Positions 25,786 through 34,437 of a stretch of DNA of 64,000 bases are shown piece after piece; the stretch's first letter is position 1; the number at the start of each line of letters is the position of its first letter. Location of the stretch: the NCBI GenBank assembly GCA_016713825.1, contig JADJOJ010000001.1:496001-560000 (forward strand), given 5' to 3'. The translations under genes and the position numbers were made by a program. The notes beneath the pieces are model-generated. The model did no database searches, was not told where the DNA came from, and saw nothing but the letters and a program-made list of their open reading frames with translations. The stretch is from Candidatus Leptofilum gracile. GTDB lineage: Bacteria; Chloroflexota; Anaerolineae; Promineifilales; Promineifilaceae.

Positions 25786-26285
25786 CGCGGACCGTTTAGC
25801 TCGGTGAAGCGGTCGGCGAACAGATCGTTTTCAAAGGCGAAGGTGGTGGCGCGCCAGCTAAACGCTTCAATGGTTACGGATTGGCGGATGGCTTGTTTTT
25901 CCGGCAGGGCGGCGTTGGCAATCGGTTTACGAAAGCCCCACAGCACCGCAGCCGCCAGGCCGCCCCCCACCAGCAGGGCAATGAGCAGGCGCAGCCCAAA
26001 CGAGAGGGCAGCGGGCGTCAGCAGCAGGGCAATGGCCAGCCCCAGCAAAAACAAAACGCCGCTCACCAACCAGCTGATTTTTTGCAGCCGTTCTTCGTCG
26101 GCGGAGCGGCGGTTGAGTTCGGCGGCGCAGCGGCTGCACAGGGGGATAGCGATGAGGCGGGTGATACGGCCGTATCGCTGCCGCAGCATCATCGTTTCCG
26201 GCGCAGGTTGGCTGCAATGCACACAAATGCCCGGAAATTGTATCGTTTGTTGGGGGCGAACCTTGATCTTGATGCGTCTGGTCAT
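25770..26285 (-). CDS. Small membrane protein with N-terminal Cys4 zinc ribbon, 171 aa
   Basis: MTRRIKIKVRPQQTIQFPGICVHC then RLIAIPLCSRCAAEL gives two C-x-x-C pairs about 27 residues apart, a likely zinc ribbon. Two membrane helices follow (SWLVSGVLFLLGLAIALLL and LRLLIALLVGGGLAAAVLWG), then a cytoplasmic tail of about 50 residues that ends FADRFTELNGPRL. I do not recognise a named family. The ATG at 26285 is preferred over a TTG six codons upstream. The 3' end is formed by a palindromic repeat, which may have replaced the original C-terminus. Confidence 0.6.
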   Translation of the reverse strand: MTRRIKIKVRPQQTIQFPGICVHCSQPAPETMMLRQRYGRITRLIAIPLCSRCAAELNRRSADEERLQKISWLVSGVLFLLGLAIALLLTPAALSFGLRLLIALLVGGGLAAAVLWGFRKPIANAALPEKQAIRQSVTIEAFSWRATTFAFENDLFADRFTELNGPRLMEI

Positions 26286-26487
26286 GGGAAAACTGATTTG
26301 CAATCTGATGATATCGATTCTGCGTATGGTTGCTAGATTACGGCAATCATTTTTGCTTTGCAGATTATAACGACGGATAGATAGTTAATAAAGTGACATT
26401 TTGCCAGCGTGTTGTCGTAAAATATCAGCCGTAGATAATTATGCCGCACTGCGTTATAGAATAGCACAGAGTAAGGGAAAAAGGCAA

Positions 26488-27738
26488 TTGGAAAAATTAA
26501 AACGACGCGGGTGGGGGCTGGTTGGCGGTTGGGGAACGGCCGTACTCCTCTTCTATTTCTGGTTACGCCAAGTTTGGCAAATCGAAGCCGCCAACCGCTG
26601 GCTGCTGCTCACCCTGCCGCCGCTACTCTACTGTTTGTGGGTCGTGGGGCGACATCTTGGCGAAAATCGGCGGGCGGGCGAAACAACCGTGCTGCCCACC
26701 TTCGGCTGGGGCAACCGGCTGACGCTGCTGCGCGGGCTGGCGATCAGCATGGTGGCGGGCTTTTTGTTCAGCCCGTGGCCCGCTGGCTGGCTGGCCTGGC
26801 TGCCCATGCTGCTCTACACCGCCGCCGACATCGCCGACTACCTGGATGGCTACCTGGCGCGGATCACCAACCACGCCACCAAGCTCGGCGAGCGGCTGGA
26901 CATGGAATACGACGGCCTGGGCATGCTCATCGTCACGCTGCTGGCGGTGTGGTACGGGCAGCTGCCGGGGTGGTATCTCATTTTGGGGCTGGCGCGCTAC
27001 CTGTTTGTCTTTGGCCTCTGGCTGCGGGCGCGGCGCGGCCTGCCCAGCTATGATCTTCATCCCAGCGTCCATCGTCGCGTTTTTGCCGGGTTCCAAATGG
27101 GCTTTATGAGCGCGGTTTTGTGGCCAATTGTGCCTTCCGAAGGTGCGACCATCGCTGGCACGCTCTTTGCCATCCCCACAGCCCTCGGCTTTTTGCGCGA
27201 CTGGTTTTTGGTGACGGGGCGATGGGATGCGCAGGATGTACGTTACCAACGCATCCAGCAATTCCTCTATCAAACCAGTACCCGCTGGCTGCCGCCTTTG
27301 TTTCGCTTAACGCTGGCGAGCTGCGTCTCGGCCATTTTCCTGGCGCTGCCTGCGGCGTGGCCGCCACCTGCCTGGGTCGATTTATTTATGAGCTGGGGCT
27401 TGCCGCTGCCTGCTTTGTTGGCCATCGTTTCCGTGGTTTTGCTGCTGTTGGGCGGCCTGCTGGTTTTGCTGGGCGCGATGGGGCGGCTGGCGGCGTTCTG
27501 GCTGGTGTTTCCGCTGGGCTTCGACATGGTGACGGGAGGGCTGGATTGGGCGAATGGGGTGGGGTTGGTAACGGCCGTTTGCCTCATGCTTTTAGGTACC
27601 GGGCCACTCTCCCGCTGGAAACCAGAAGAGCGCTTCTTGCTCCGCCGCGCTGGCGAAGCGCAACCTGCTTTTGATCGTTCAGATAACACTGAGCATTTGC
27701 CTATAACTACTGAAGAATCAAAAGTGCTGTCGAAGTAA
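26488..27738 (+). CDS. CDP-alcohol phosphatidyltransferase family membrane protein, about 416 aa
   Basis: The perfect catalytic motif D-x2-D-G-x2-A-R-x8-G-x3-D-x3-D is present (DYLDGYLARI followed by GERLDMEYD, near residues 115-140 of this model), within a polytopic protein of about ten helices. Enzymes of this family join a CDP-activated alcohol or diacylglycerol to a second alcohol, as in phosphatidylglycerol or phosphatidylinositol synthesis. At over 400 aa it is twice the usual 200 aa; the extra C-terminal half is a run of further membrane helices. Start uncertain: the frame is open from 26401, and TTG 26488 is favoured by a purine-rich AAGGGAAAAAGG just before it. It may make a lipid carrier for the 32-39 kb pathway (inference). 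Confidence 0.8.
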   Translation: MEKLKRRGWGLVGGWGTAVLLFYFWLRQVWQIEAANRWLLLTLPPLLYCLWVVGRHLGENRRAGETTVLPTFGWGNRLTLLRGLAISMVAGFLFSPWPAGWLAWLPMLLYTAADIADYLDGYLARITNHATKLGERLDMEYDGLGMLIVTLLAVWYGQLPGWYLILGLARYLFVFGLWLRARRGLPSYDLHPSVHRRVFAGFQMGFMSAVLWPIVPSEGATIAGTLFAIPTALGFLRDWFLVTGRWDAQDVRYQRIQQFLYQTSTRWLPPLFRLTLASCVSAIFLALPAAWPPPAWVDLFMSWGLPLPALLAIVSVVLLLLGGLLVLLGAMGRLAAFWLVFPLGFDMVTGGLDWANGVGLVTAVCLMLLGTGPLSRWKPEERFLLRRAGEAQPAFDRSDNTEHLPITTEESKVLSK

Positions 27739-27824
27739 TATTCTCTTTATTCGGCATTTCTAGATATTTACTTTTGATTATTGAGCAAGCAGCATGTTTG
27801 ATGTTAGAATCTTCAATAAACCAG

Positions 27825-27935
27825 ACGCAGATTTTCGCAGATGAATCCACTAAAAAACGCGCGCAGAGGCGCAAAGCCACCAAGGTGGCCAGAGGAAAAA
27901 TCTGTGAAATCTGCATAATCTGTGGTTTTATCCGT
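27825..27935. repeat. Intergenic repeats of CAGATT and GCGCAGAGGCGCAAAG units
   Basis: GACGCAGATTTTCGCAGATG is followed by CGCGCAGAGGCGCAAAGCCA and then AATCTGTGAAATCTGCATAA. The first and last parts pair. It fills the gap between the phosphatidyltransferase and the Lrp-type regulator and leaves little room for a promoter before 27958. Confidence 0.65.
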
Positions 27936-27957
27936 ATCCCATTTTCGCGAGACAATC

Positions 27958-28419
27958 ATGATTGATTTGGATGCCGTTGATTTAGAGATTTTGCGGGCGC
28001 TGCAAGCAGAAGGCAGGCTGACCAACGCAGAGCTGGCCCGGCGAGTGAACCTGTCGCCACCGGCCATCCATGCCCGCGTGCGGCGGCTAGAGGAGCAGGG
28101 GGTGATTCGCGGCTACGTGGCGCTGGTGGACCCCGCCAGCCTGGGCTACGACATGCTCTGCTTTATCAACATTCGCCTGCAAACGCACCAGTTCGAGTTT
28201 GCCAAACAGTTCCGCGAAGATATTCAGGCCAAGCCAGAAGTGCTGGAGTGCCATCATCTGACGGGCGAATTTGATTATTTGCTCAAGGTGGTTATTAAAA
28301 ACCGGCAAGATTTGGAGCGCTTTGTGGTGCAAGAGCTGACACCCTTGCACGGTGTGTCGCGCATTTATACCAGTCTGGTTTTGTCAGAGATTAAGTCGGG
28401 AACGGCCGTTCCCCTTTAA
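27958..28419 (+). CDS. Lrp/AsnC-family transcriptional regulator, 153 aa
   Basis: MIDLDAVDLEILRALQAEGR begins an AsnC-type winged HTH (TNAELARRVNLSPPAIHARVRRLEEQGVI), then a RAM/ACT-like domain (DMLCFINIRLQTHQFEF, VLECHHLTGEFDYLLKVV, HGVSRIYTSLVLSEIK). Length and motifs are typical. Such regulators bind amino acids and act as octamers. The next gene encodes a Cys/Met-metabolism PLP enzyme, so methionine or cysteine sensing is plausible (inference). The start at 27958 is set by homology of the first helix; no clear ribosome-binding site. One ACGGCCGT copy lies at its very 3' end. Confidence 0.95.
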   Translation: MIDLDAVDLEILRALQAEGRLTNAELARRVNLSPPAIHARVRRLEEQGVIRGYVALVDPASLGYDMLCFINIRLQTHQFEFAKQFREDIQAKPEVLECHHLTGEFDYLLKVVIKNRQDLERFVVQELTPLHGVSRIYTSLVLSEIKSGTAVPL

Positions 28420-28439
28420 ATTGTGGGATGCTGACAAGC

Positions 28440-28500
28440 ACGGAAAAACGCGGATTAAATGAGTTCAAATCCGCGTACATCCGCGTTAATCCGCGTCCCA
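28440..28500. repeat. Palindrome of CGCGGATT/AATCCGCG units
   Basis: CGCGGATTAAATGAGTTCAA pairs with the downstream AATCCGCG units (ATCCGCGTACATCCGCGTTA and onwards). It begins 21 bp after the stop of the Lrp-type gene and precedes the ribosome-binding site of the PLP-enzyme gene. Confidence 0.75.
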
Positions 28501-28546
28501 AAAACCCACACACCCGCCGGATGTGCCCGGCAAAAAGGACAATCGC

Positions 28547-29925
28547 ATGAGTAACCCAACCTATTCCCCGGCGTGGAGCAGTACGTAGCCAAAGGGCAGC
28601 AGATGATAACGGCCGTTGCCAACCAACGCGCCATCATGAAGGCCAAAAAGTTCGACACCATCGCCGTACACGGCGTTTACAATGCCGAAGCTGCCCTGGC
28701 CAACCAGGGCAGCATCATCGAGCCAGCCTACCTGAGCCCGGCCCAACATTTTGAAAACAGCGACCACATGGAAGCGGCCCTGGCTTACCTGATGCCCTCC
28801 TGGACCTACAGCCGCATCGCCAACCCCACCGTGGGCTACCTGGAAGAGACGCTCTCCCTGCTGGAAGGGTACGGCTACGATGGCGAGGTGAGCAGCTGCG
28901 TCACCAGTTCTGGCATGTCGGCCGTTTTTATGGCCACCAATCCGTTCCTGGCCAATCCAGAGCCGGGGACCAACATCGTAGTGAGCGCCAAATGTTATGG
29001 CGGCAGCTTCATGCTGTTTGGCCAGCGGTACGGCCATGAGCGAGGCATCGAGGTGCGCTGGGTGGCCGATCCGCTGAACAACGACGAATGGGCCGAGAAG
29101 ATTGACGAGCAGACCCGCTTTGTTTTTGGCGAGATGCCCAGCAACCCTGGCCTGAGCCTGATGGATATCCCCGCCGTGGCCAAGCTGGCCCACGCCGTCG
29201 GGGCGCCGCTAATTGTGGACCCCACCGTGGCCACGCCTGCACTGATGCGGCCGTTGACGATGGGGGCGGACATCATCGTCCATTCCGTGAGCAAAAGCAT
29301 GGCCACCAGCGGCTTCGCCATTGCCGGGGCGCTGATTGCACGGCACAACATCGTCAGCAAGTTTGGACCAGATGAGCTGCGGCAAAATTTTGCCATGTAC
29401 GTCAAGCTGCTGCCGTTCCGCGATCATGGGCCGGGCCTCAGCCCGTTCAACGCGCTGATGATTTTGAACGATTTGCGCACGCTGCGAATGCGCCTGGACA
29501 AGGCGAGCCGCAGCAGCCAGCAGGTGGCCGAATTTTTGGCCAGCCAGCCGCAAATCGAAGCGGTGCAATATCCAGGGTTGGCCAGCTTTGCCGGGCACAC
29601 CATCGCCCAGCGAGACATGTGGCTGGTGGATGCGGAGGAGGAGTACGGCGAGCCGGTGAACCGGTACGGCCATTTGCTGAGCTTCACCGTGGCGGGCGGC
29701 CACCAGGCGGCGCGGCGACTGTTTGATCGCCTGCAAATGATTTGGCGGGCCACCGATTTGGGCCGCATCAAAAGCGTGGCCACCATTCCCACCATCTCCA
29801 CCCACCAGCAGCAAGGGGACGCGGGGCGCGAGCTGGCGGCGGTGCCAGCCAACCTCATCCGCCTGAACGTCGGCGCAGAAAATCCAGCAGACATCATGGC
29901 CGATTTAGCCCAGGCAATGGCATAG
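28547..29925 (+). CDS. Cys/Met-metabolism PLP-dependent enzyme (O-acylhomoserine sulfhydrylase-like), N-terminal frameshift
   Basis: Main frame from 28573 encodes about 450 aa of the cystathionine-gamma-synthase fold: FDTIAVHGVYNAEAALANQG, SRIANPTVGYLEETLSLLEG, the glycine-rich SSGMSAVFM, LIVDPTVATPAL, and the PLP lysine in VHSVSKSMATSGFAIAG. Product is likely O-acetylhomoserine aminocarboxypropyltransferase or a methionine gamma-lyase-like enzyme. The ribosome-binding site (AAAAAGGA) belongs to ATG 28547, which reads MSNPTYSPAW and then shifts frame; restoring one G in the GTGGAG at 28573-28578 gives a continuous W-E-Q-Y-V-A-K-G-Q-Q-M. So a single-base deletion, real or from assembly, is likely. 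GTG 28573 is the fallback start. Confidence 0.85.
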
Positions 29926-29955
29926 CCTGGGACTTCAGCCCCAGGTTTTAAAAAC

Positions 29956-30930
29956 ATGAAAAACCACCGATGGGTTTGGGGTGTTGTGGGTTGGGGCGTG
30001 GCGCTGCTGGTTTTGTGGCTGGTGGTGCGGACTGTGCCGCTGCGCGAGGTGGGGCGCACGTTGGCGCTGCTGCGCGGCTGGCAGCTGGCGGCGCTGGTTT
30101 TGCTGAATGGATTGGTATTGCTGGGGCTGAACGGCCGTTGGCACATCCTGCTGCGTGGCTTGGGCTACCAACTGCCGTTTTGGCTGCTGCTGGGGCACCG
30201 GCTGGCGGCGTTTGGGGTGAGTTACTTCACGCCGGGGCCACACTTTGGCGGTGAGCCGGTGCAGGTGCTGCTGCTAGAACGGCAGCACGGCGTGCCCCGG
30301 TCTGCGGCGATTGCGGCCGTTTCTTTAGACAAAACGGTTGAGCTGCTGCTGAATTTTGGCTTCCTCGCTTTGGGCGTGTTGCTGGTGGTGCAAAATGGGC
30401 TGCTGGGGGAAGCGGTTGGGGGGCAAACGGCCGTTTGGGCCACACTCCTCCTGCTGCCGCCAACGGTTTATTTGTGGCTCATTTGGCGCGGGCGGCAGCC
30501 GGTGAGCTGGCTGCTGCGGCGGGTGAAGTTGGGGGGATGGGCAACGGCCGTTGCCACCAGCGAAGCTCAGATGAGCGCCCTCTGCCAACAAAACCCCGGC
30601 GCGCTGCTGAGCGCCATTGCCATCTCCACCCTCACCTGGGGAGTGATGATTGCCGAGTTTTACGCGATGGCCTCTTTTTTGGGATTGTCGCTGTCGTTGG
30701 CCCAGCTGATCGCCCTGCTGACGGCGGCGCGGGTGGCGTACCTGCTGCCGCTGCCGGGCGGGCTGGGCACGCTGGAAGCGAGCCAGGTGTGGGCACTGGG
30801 GCTGATGGGCTTTAATCCGGCGGCGGGGCTGGGGCTGAGCCTGCTCATCCGCCTGCGGGACGTGTTGCTAGGGCTGCTGGGGCTGTGGTGGATGGGGCAG
30901 CGGTTGAAGATGGTGTGGATACGGCCGTAA
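29956..30930 (+). CDS. LPG-synthase-TM / flippase-like (UPF0104) integral membrane protein, 324 aa
   Basis: Eight to nine hydrophobic segments. Family motifs: LRGWQLAALVLLNGLVLLGLNGRW, ISYF-like GVSYFTPGPHFGGEPVQVLLL, AIAAVSLDKTVEL and LLPLPGGLGTLEAS near the end. These match the membrane domain of MprF-type lysylphosphatidylglycerol synthases and AglD-like proteins, without the catalytic aminoacyl-transfer domain, so transport or flipping of a lipid-linked molecule is more likely than synthesis. It may work with the phosphatidyltransferase upstream and the glycosyltransferase at 33282 (inference). Four ACGGCCGT copies. Confidence 0.88.
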   Translation: MKNHRWVWGVVGWGVALLVLWLVVRTVPLREVGRTLALLRGWQLAALVLLNGLVLLGLNGRWHILLRGLGYQLPFWLLLGHRLAAFGVSYFTPGPHFGGEPVQVLLLERQHGVPRSAAIAAVSLDKTVELLLNFGFLALGVLLVVQNGLLGEAVGGQTAVWATLLLLPPTVYLWLIWRGRQPVSWLLRRVKLGGWATAVATSEAQMSALCQQNPGALLSAIAISTLTWGVMIAEFYAMASFLGLSLSLAQLIALLTAARVAYLLPLPGGLGTLEASQVWALGLMGFNPAAGLGLSLLIRLRDVLLGLLGLWWMGQRLKMVWIRP

Positions 30931-30939
30931 CGCCTCTCA

Positions 30940-30987
30940 TTCCCCGGAAACTTTCCGCTATTCAGGTTGGATTCAGTTTCTGGGGAA
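30940..30987. repeat. Imperfect inverted repeat TTCCCCGGAAACT / AGTTTCTGGGGAA
   Basis: A 13-bp pair with one mismatch and a 22-nt loop, starting 10 bp after the stop codon at 30930. Related to the element at 17292-17324. The rest of the gap to 31164 shows no gene. Confidence 0.55.
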
Positions 30988-31164
30988 ATCCAATCCAATT
31001 AACCTATTCATGCGTAAGTAAAAGTAACCCGGGGCAGAACGCAGCTTGTAGGAAGAGGCGCGTCAACCACAGAAAATAAATCGAAGCAAAAACGAGGCAG
31101 GGCACAGCTGTGGTGAACTCCCCATACTTATTTCATCCAATTTCAGCGTGAGGAGGTTTTTTCA

Positions 31165-31505
31165 ATGGATATGGCAGCAAATTTATCGGGTCGGCAGAAG
31201 GCGATTGTGGGGCTGACCGTGGCCACGGCGCTCATTCATATTGTGCTGGGCGTGATGGCTGGCGGCACGTTTCTGATCATATTTTTGCTCAATGGGCTGG
31301 GGTATCTGGCGCTGCTGGCGGCGCTGTACTTTTTGCCCCAGTTTGCCGCGCAGCGGGGATGGTGCGGTGGGCGTTGTTGGCGTTTACGGCCGTTACCTTC
31401 ATCCTCTACTTCGCCTTCAACTGGCCAGACATTTTTAGCCCGATGGGACTGGTAGACAAAGTGATTGAACTGATCCTCATCATCTTCCTCTGGCAAGAAA
31501 AGTAA
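31165..31505 (+). CDS. Small four-helix membrane protein, interrupted by a frameshift
   Basis: Starts at ATG 31165 after AGGAGG (31151-31156). The first frame gives MDMAANLSGRQKAIVGLTVA and helices ATALIHIVLGVMAGGTFLII and LNGLGYLALLAALYFLPQF up to about 31355. After a GGGG run (31355-31358) the sense continues in the next frame: MVRWALLAFTAVTFILYFAF, NWPDIFSPMGLVDKVIELIL, ending in IIFLWQEK at TAA 31503-31505. One missing G restores a 113-aa protein of the DUF-type small Chloroflexota membrane proteins; function unknown. A terminator follows at 31538. Confidence 0.75.
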
Positions 31506-31537
31506 GCCCAAACTTTTGAAGTTTTCGCAATATTTGG

Positions 31538-31583
31538 ACGCTGCTGGCCTGATAGTTACAATCAGGCTAGCAGCGTTTTTTTG
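31538..31583 (+). terminator. Rho-independent terminator
   Basis: ACGCTGCTGGCCTGAT (31538-31553) pairs with ATCAGGCTAGCAGCGT (31561-31576), one internal mismatch, a 7-nt loop and then TTTTTT. It ends transcription of the small membrane protein gene, so the rhomboid gene has its own promoter. Confidence 0.88.
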
Positions 31584-31610
31584 ATCCACCTGTCGTTTGC
31601 GAGGGTTCCT

Positions 31611-32348
31611 ATGTTTCGCTGGATTTCTGACACCGCCAAAGCAATCTGGTTTGTTCTGAAATTTGCCGCCGCCATCATTGTGGGCTGGTTGGTGGTGATG
31701 GGGCTAACCAGACTGTTTCAACAACCTTTCGTAGTAGAACTCAAGCGAGGCTCCTTTTTTGTTTGGGACATTTTGGTGCGGCTGGAAACGGCCGTAAAAC
31801 TCGTCGGCGGGCTTTTTCTAACAACCTGGGTATTGGGCTTTCTCGACCATCTGATTTTCAGGGGGAAGTTGAAGAAGCACCTGGGGTTTGTGTCTCGCGG
31901 CCCATTTAGCCTCATCGGCTGGGTAAGCTCCCACTTTGTCCACAAAGACAAAGCCCATTTGATGAACAATACAACAAAATTGCTGCTATTTGCCGCCATC
32001 GCCATTCTAATTGTGCCCTCGCTCAGCTTGATTCTGCCGCTGTTTTTATGGATGCTGGTGGTACAAGGCGTTGGCGTCTGGCTTTTTGGGGGCAAGAACA
32101 GGAACCACATTGGGGCCAGCGGTTTGGTGATGGGCTTCTACAGTTTTGATGTGCTGCATGGTGTTTTGACGTTGGGGTGGGAAACGGCCGTTGCCATCCT
32201 GCTCGTCTTCTTCTACGGCAAAATGATTTATATCAACCTGCGCTACACGCCCCCTACCACATCTGGGGCCGGGCACTTGTGGGGCTTCATCAGCGGCATT
32301 GTGGCCGCCTACCTCATCTCTCCATTTGGCCCCCTGTTTCCAACCTGA
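31611..32348 (+). CDS. Rhomboid-family intramembrane serine protease, 245 aa
   Basis: Polytopic protein with the rhomboid landmarks in order: an H-L-M-N-N motif (FVHKDKAHLMNNTTKLLLFA, equal to HLxxN), the catalytic Ser in HIGASGLVMGFYSF (GxSG), and the catalytic His in GHLWGFISGIVAAYL. The core helices are preceded by an extra N-terminal pair (IWFVLKFAAAIIVGWLVVMG and LVGGLFLTTWVLGFLDHLIF). Expected to cleave membrane proteins within the bilayer. Start at ATG 31611, since ten residues upstream of it derive from terminator sequence. Its 3' end overlaps the convergent methyltransferase gene by 40 bp. Confidence 0.88.
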   Translation: MFRWISDTAKAIWFVLKFAAAIIVGWLVVMGLTRLFQQPFVVELKRGSFFVWDILVRLETAVKLVGGLFLTTWVLGFLDHLIFRGKLKKHLGFVSRGPFSLIGWVSSHFVHKDKAHLMNNTTKLLLFAAIAILIVPSLSLILPLFLWMLVVQGVGVWLFGGKNRNHIGASGLVMGFYSFDVLHGVLTLGWETAVAILLVFFYGKMIYINLRYTPPTTSGAGHLWGFISGIVAAYLISPFGPLFPT

Positions 32349-33190
32349 TCCGCCAACCAATACCCCACAAAATCGAGCTGGTGAGCAATGTACACCAGTT
32401 CACCCGCCTCAATTTGCGCCTGCCGTTGGGCAATCCAAGCCGCAAACTGCGCCCCGTCCAGCGCCGGATGATCCGCCAGCGCTCGGTGCATCGTCTCCAC
32501 AATGAACTGCAAAAAATATTTCTCGTCCGCCGGATACCCATCGTTCCCGGCAAAGACGACCCAATCGGAGCTGCCCGCGGCCAAAATTTGGGCCCCCGCC
32601 TGCCGCAATTGGCCAAACAGGTGCCGCCCGCTGCGGCTGTCGCCAGATGGCTTGCCGTCGGTGAGGCGCTCGTCCATGGTTTGGTGGTACAGCTGCTCAA
32701 TCTGGGCGTCCAGCGCTGGATCGATGGCGGGTTCCAGGGTGGTGACGCCATCGAAGTTGATGCTGAAGTAGAACAGGCCGCCTGGCTTAAGCAGGGCAAA
32801 CAGTTGGGGCAGCGTGGCGGGGATGTCCATTAAATCCAAAAAGGCGTGGGCGATGAGCAAATCCCACGGCTGCTGGCCTTGCTCTCGCGCTATAAACTCA
32901 AACAAATCGATTGCTTCCAAATTGAGTTCGATGCCTGTGGGCAAATGGGCCAGCCGCTGCCGGGCGGTGGCGATGTTCTCTGGCTGGTTGTCGATGGCGG
33001 TGTACGTTGCGGCTGAAATGAACTGCTGTTCAACCAGCCGTTCAACCATCGTGCCAATGCCTGCACCAATTTCCAGGATGCGGGGCTGTGGGGGCAAAGT
33101 TTGGCGCAGCGTTTGCCAGACGTGAGCATTGAGGGCGCGGTCGTCCACCGTTTTTTTGGCGGCGAGGTAGCGGGGGAAATCGTAAACCAT
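32309..33190 (-). CDS. SAM-dependent methyltransferase, 293 aa
   Basis: Rossmann-type class I methyltransferase: motif I RILEIGAGIGTMVERLVEQ (about 37-55), acidic end of strand 2 in TAIDNQPENI, motif IV DLLIAHAFLDLMDIPATLP, and GGLFYFSINFDG. A C-terminal half of about 120 residues is not part of the core fold and may shape the substrate site. Shine-Dalgarno GGAG before ATG 33190. It is the last gene of the minus-strand run from 39241. I recall similar methyltransferases beside PTPS, MDR dehydrogenase and glycosyltransferase genes in actinobacteria, so they may act on one product. Confidence 0.85.
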   Translation of the reverse strand: MVYDFPRYLAAKKTVDDRALNAHVWQTLRQTLPPQPRILEIGAGIGTMVERLVEQQFISAATYTAIDNQPENIATARQRLAHLPTGIELNLEAIDLFEFIAREQGQQPWDLLIAHAFLDLMDIPATLPQLFALLKPGGLFYFSINFDGVTTLEPAIDPALDAQIEQLYHQTMDERLTDGKPSGDSRSGRHLFGQLRQAGAQILAAGSSDWVVFAGNDGYPADEKYFLQFIVETMHRALADHPALDGAQFAAWIAQRQAQIEAGELVYIAHQLDFVGYWLADQVGNRGPNGEMR

Positions 33191-33204
33191 CTGTGTGTTT
33201 CTCC

Positions 33205-33277
33205 AAAAGAATGGGACGCAGATTTGCCTGATTTACCTGATTTTTAATCTTTTCAATCTGCGAAATCTTTGATGAAA
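33205..33277. repeat. Palindrome of GCAGATTT/AATCTGCG units
   Basis: GACGCAGATTTGCCTGATTT with TTTAATCTTTTCAATCTGCG, 4 bp from the stop of the glycosyltransferase gene (33282). Same placement as other 3'-end palindromes here. Confidence 0.65.
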
Positions 33278-33281
33278 ATTT

Positions 33282-34358
33282 TTATACTGCACACTGCTCC
33301 AGTAAAAAGTTGCGAATTTGGGACATGGATTCGGTCCAGGTGGGGTGCGCGACGAAGCGGGTTTGGGCGGCGTGGCTCATTTGGCTGAGCTGGGTGCGGT
33401 TATGGTGCAGGCTGGCCAGGTGGTGGCGCAGCGTGGCCGCGTCATCCACCAAAAAGCCGGTTACGCCGTCGGTGATGATTTCGTGGGCCGCGCCGCCGCG
33501 CCCGGCAATGGCGGGCAGGCCAAAGCCCATGCCTTCCAGGTAGACGATGCCAAACCCTTCGTAGCTGGAGGGCACGACGAGCAGGTGGCTATGGGCCATC
33601 TGGGCGGCAAGGTCGTCGTCGCTGAGGGGGCCGTGCAGGGTGACATTGGCACGGAGGGCGTGCTGGGTGAGCTGCTGCTGGATTTTTTGGGTGTAGCGGG
33701 GGGAAACGGCCGTTTCCCCCACCACCTCCAGCGTCCAATCCGCAGTTGGCAAACCCGCCACCGCCTCTAACAACACGTGCAATCCTTTGCGCTCGATGAG
33801 ATTGCCCACAAACAGCAGCCGCAGCGGCCCCGGCTCTTGGGCGCGTGCTTCAATTTGCGGCGGCGTGATTTCCGGCTGGAACCGATCGCCCGCGGGGAAC
33901 GCGACGACGTGCGGCTGGCCATCCCCCACCAGCGATTGGACCACCTGCCGCGTGGTCTGGCTGTTGAACACAAAGCCATCCACCGAAGCCAGGTAGCGCC
34001 GCTCGATTTGGCGGTAGAACCGGTTTTGCCAACCGGGGCGCGGCTCGCTGCTGCGCAGGTGGTGGACGATGCTGATAATCGGATAGCTGATGTGGCCGCA
34101 CAGCCGCTGGTTGAGCCAGAAGAGCGACGGATGGTTCAACTCGTCTTGCAGCAGCAGGTCAAACTCGGCCAGGCGCAGCTGTTCGGCCAGGGCAAACCAG
34201 GTGTTGTGGAGGAGGGAACGGCCGTATCCTTCCCACGGCAGCGAGATAATTTCTACCTCGTCGCCCGCCGCCTCTAAATGCGCAACCAGCTGGCGGTCGT
34301 ACAGGTAGCCGCCGGAGATGGTTTGGAGACGGCCGTAGATGATGAGCCCTATTTTCAT
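33282..34358 (-). CDS. Glycosyltransferase family 4 protein, 358 aa
   Basis: GT-B fold: N-domain MKIGLIIYGRLQTISGGYLYD with the glycine-rich acceptor loop, VHHLRSSEP, and C-domain donor site LRLLFVGNLIERKGLHVLLEA plus VPSSYEGFGIVYLEGMGFGL (E-x7-E motif), then ITDGVTGFLV. A retaining transferase using a nucleotide sugar, cytoplasmic or membrane-associated. It lies 59 bp after the PTPS-like gene and 91 bp before the methyltransferase, so its acceptor may be the product of that cluster (inference). Three octamer copies. Confidence 0.92.
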   Translation of the reverse strand: MKIGLIIYGRLQTISGGYLYDRQLVAHLEAAGDEVEIISLPWEGYGRSLLHNTWFALAEQLRLAEFDLLLQDELNHPSLFWLNQRLCGHISYPIISIVHHLRSSEPRPGWQNRFYRQIERRYLASVDGFVFNSQTTRQVVQSLVGDGQPHVVAFPAGDRFQPEITPPQIEARAQEPGPLRLLFVGNLIERKGLHVLLEAVAGLPTADWTLEVVGETAVSPRYTQKIQQQLTQHALRANVTLHGPLSDDDLAAQMAHSHLLVVPSSYEGFGIVYLEGMGFGLPAIAGRGGAAHEIITDGVTGFLVDDAATLRHHLASLHHNRTQLSQMSHAAQTRFVAHPTWTESMSQIRNFLLEQCAV

Positions 34359-34359
34359 A

Positions 34360-34437
34360 GTAATCCGTAATCCGTTATCGGTAATCGGTGGCCGGTTATC
34401 AGTAAACCGAATACCGATTACGGATTACCGTTTACCG
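34360..34437. repeat. Palindrome of TAATCCG/CGGATTA units
   Basis: AGTAATCCGTAATCCGTTAT on the left pairs with AATACCGATTACGGATTACC on the right. The PTPS-like gene's stop codon (34418) is inside it, and it ends at the start of the glycosyltransferase gene, which therefore has no visible ribosome-binding site. Confidence 0.8.
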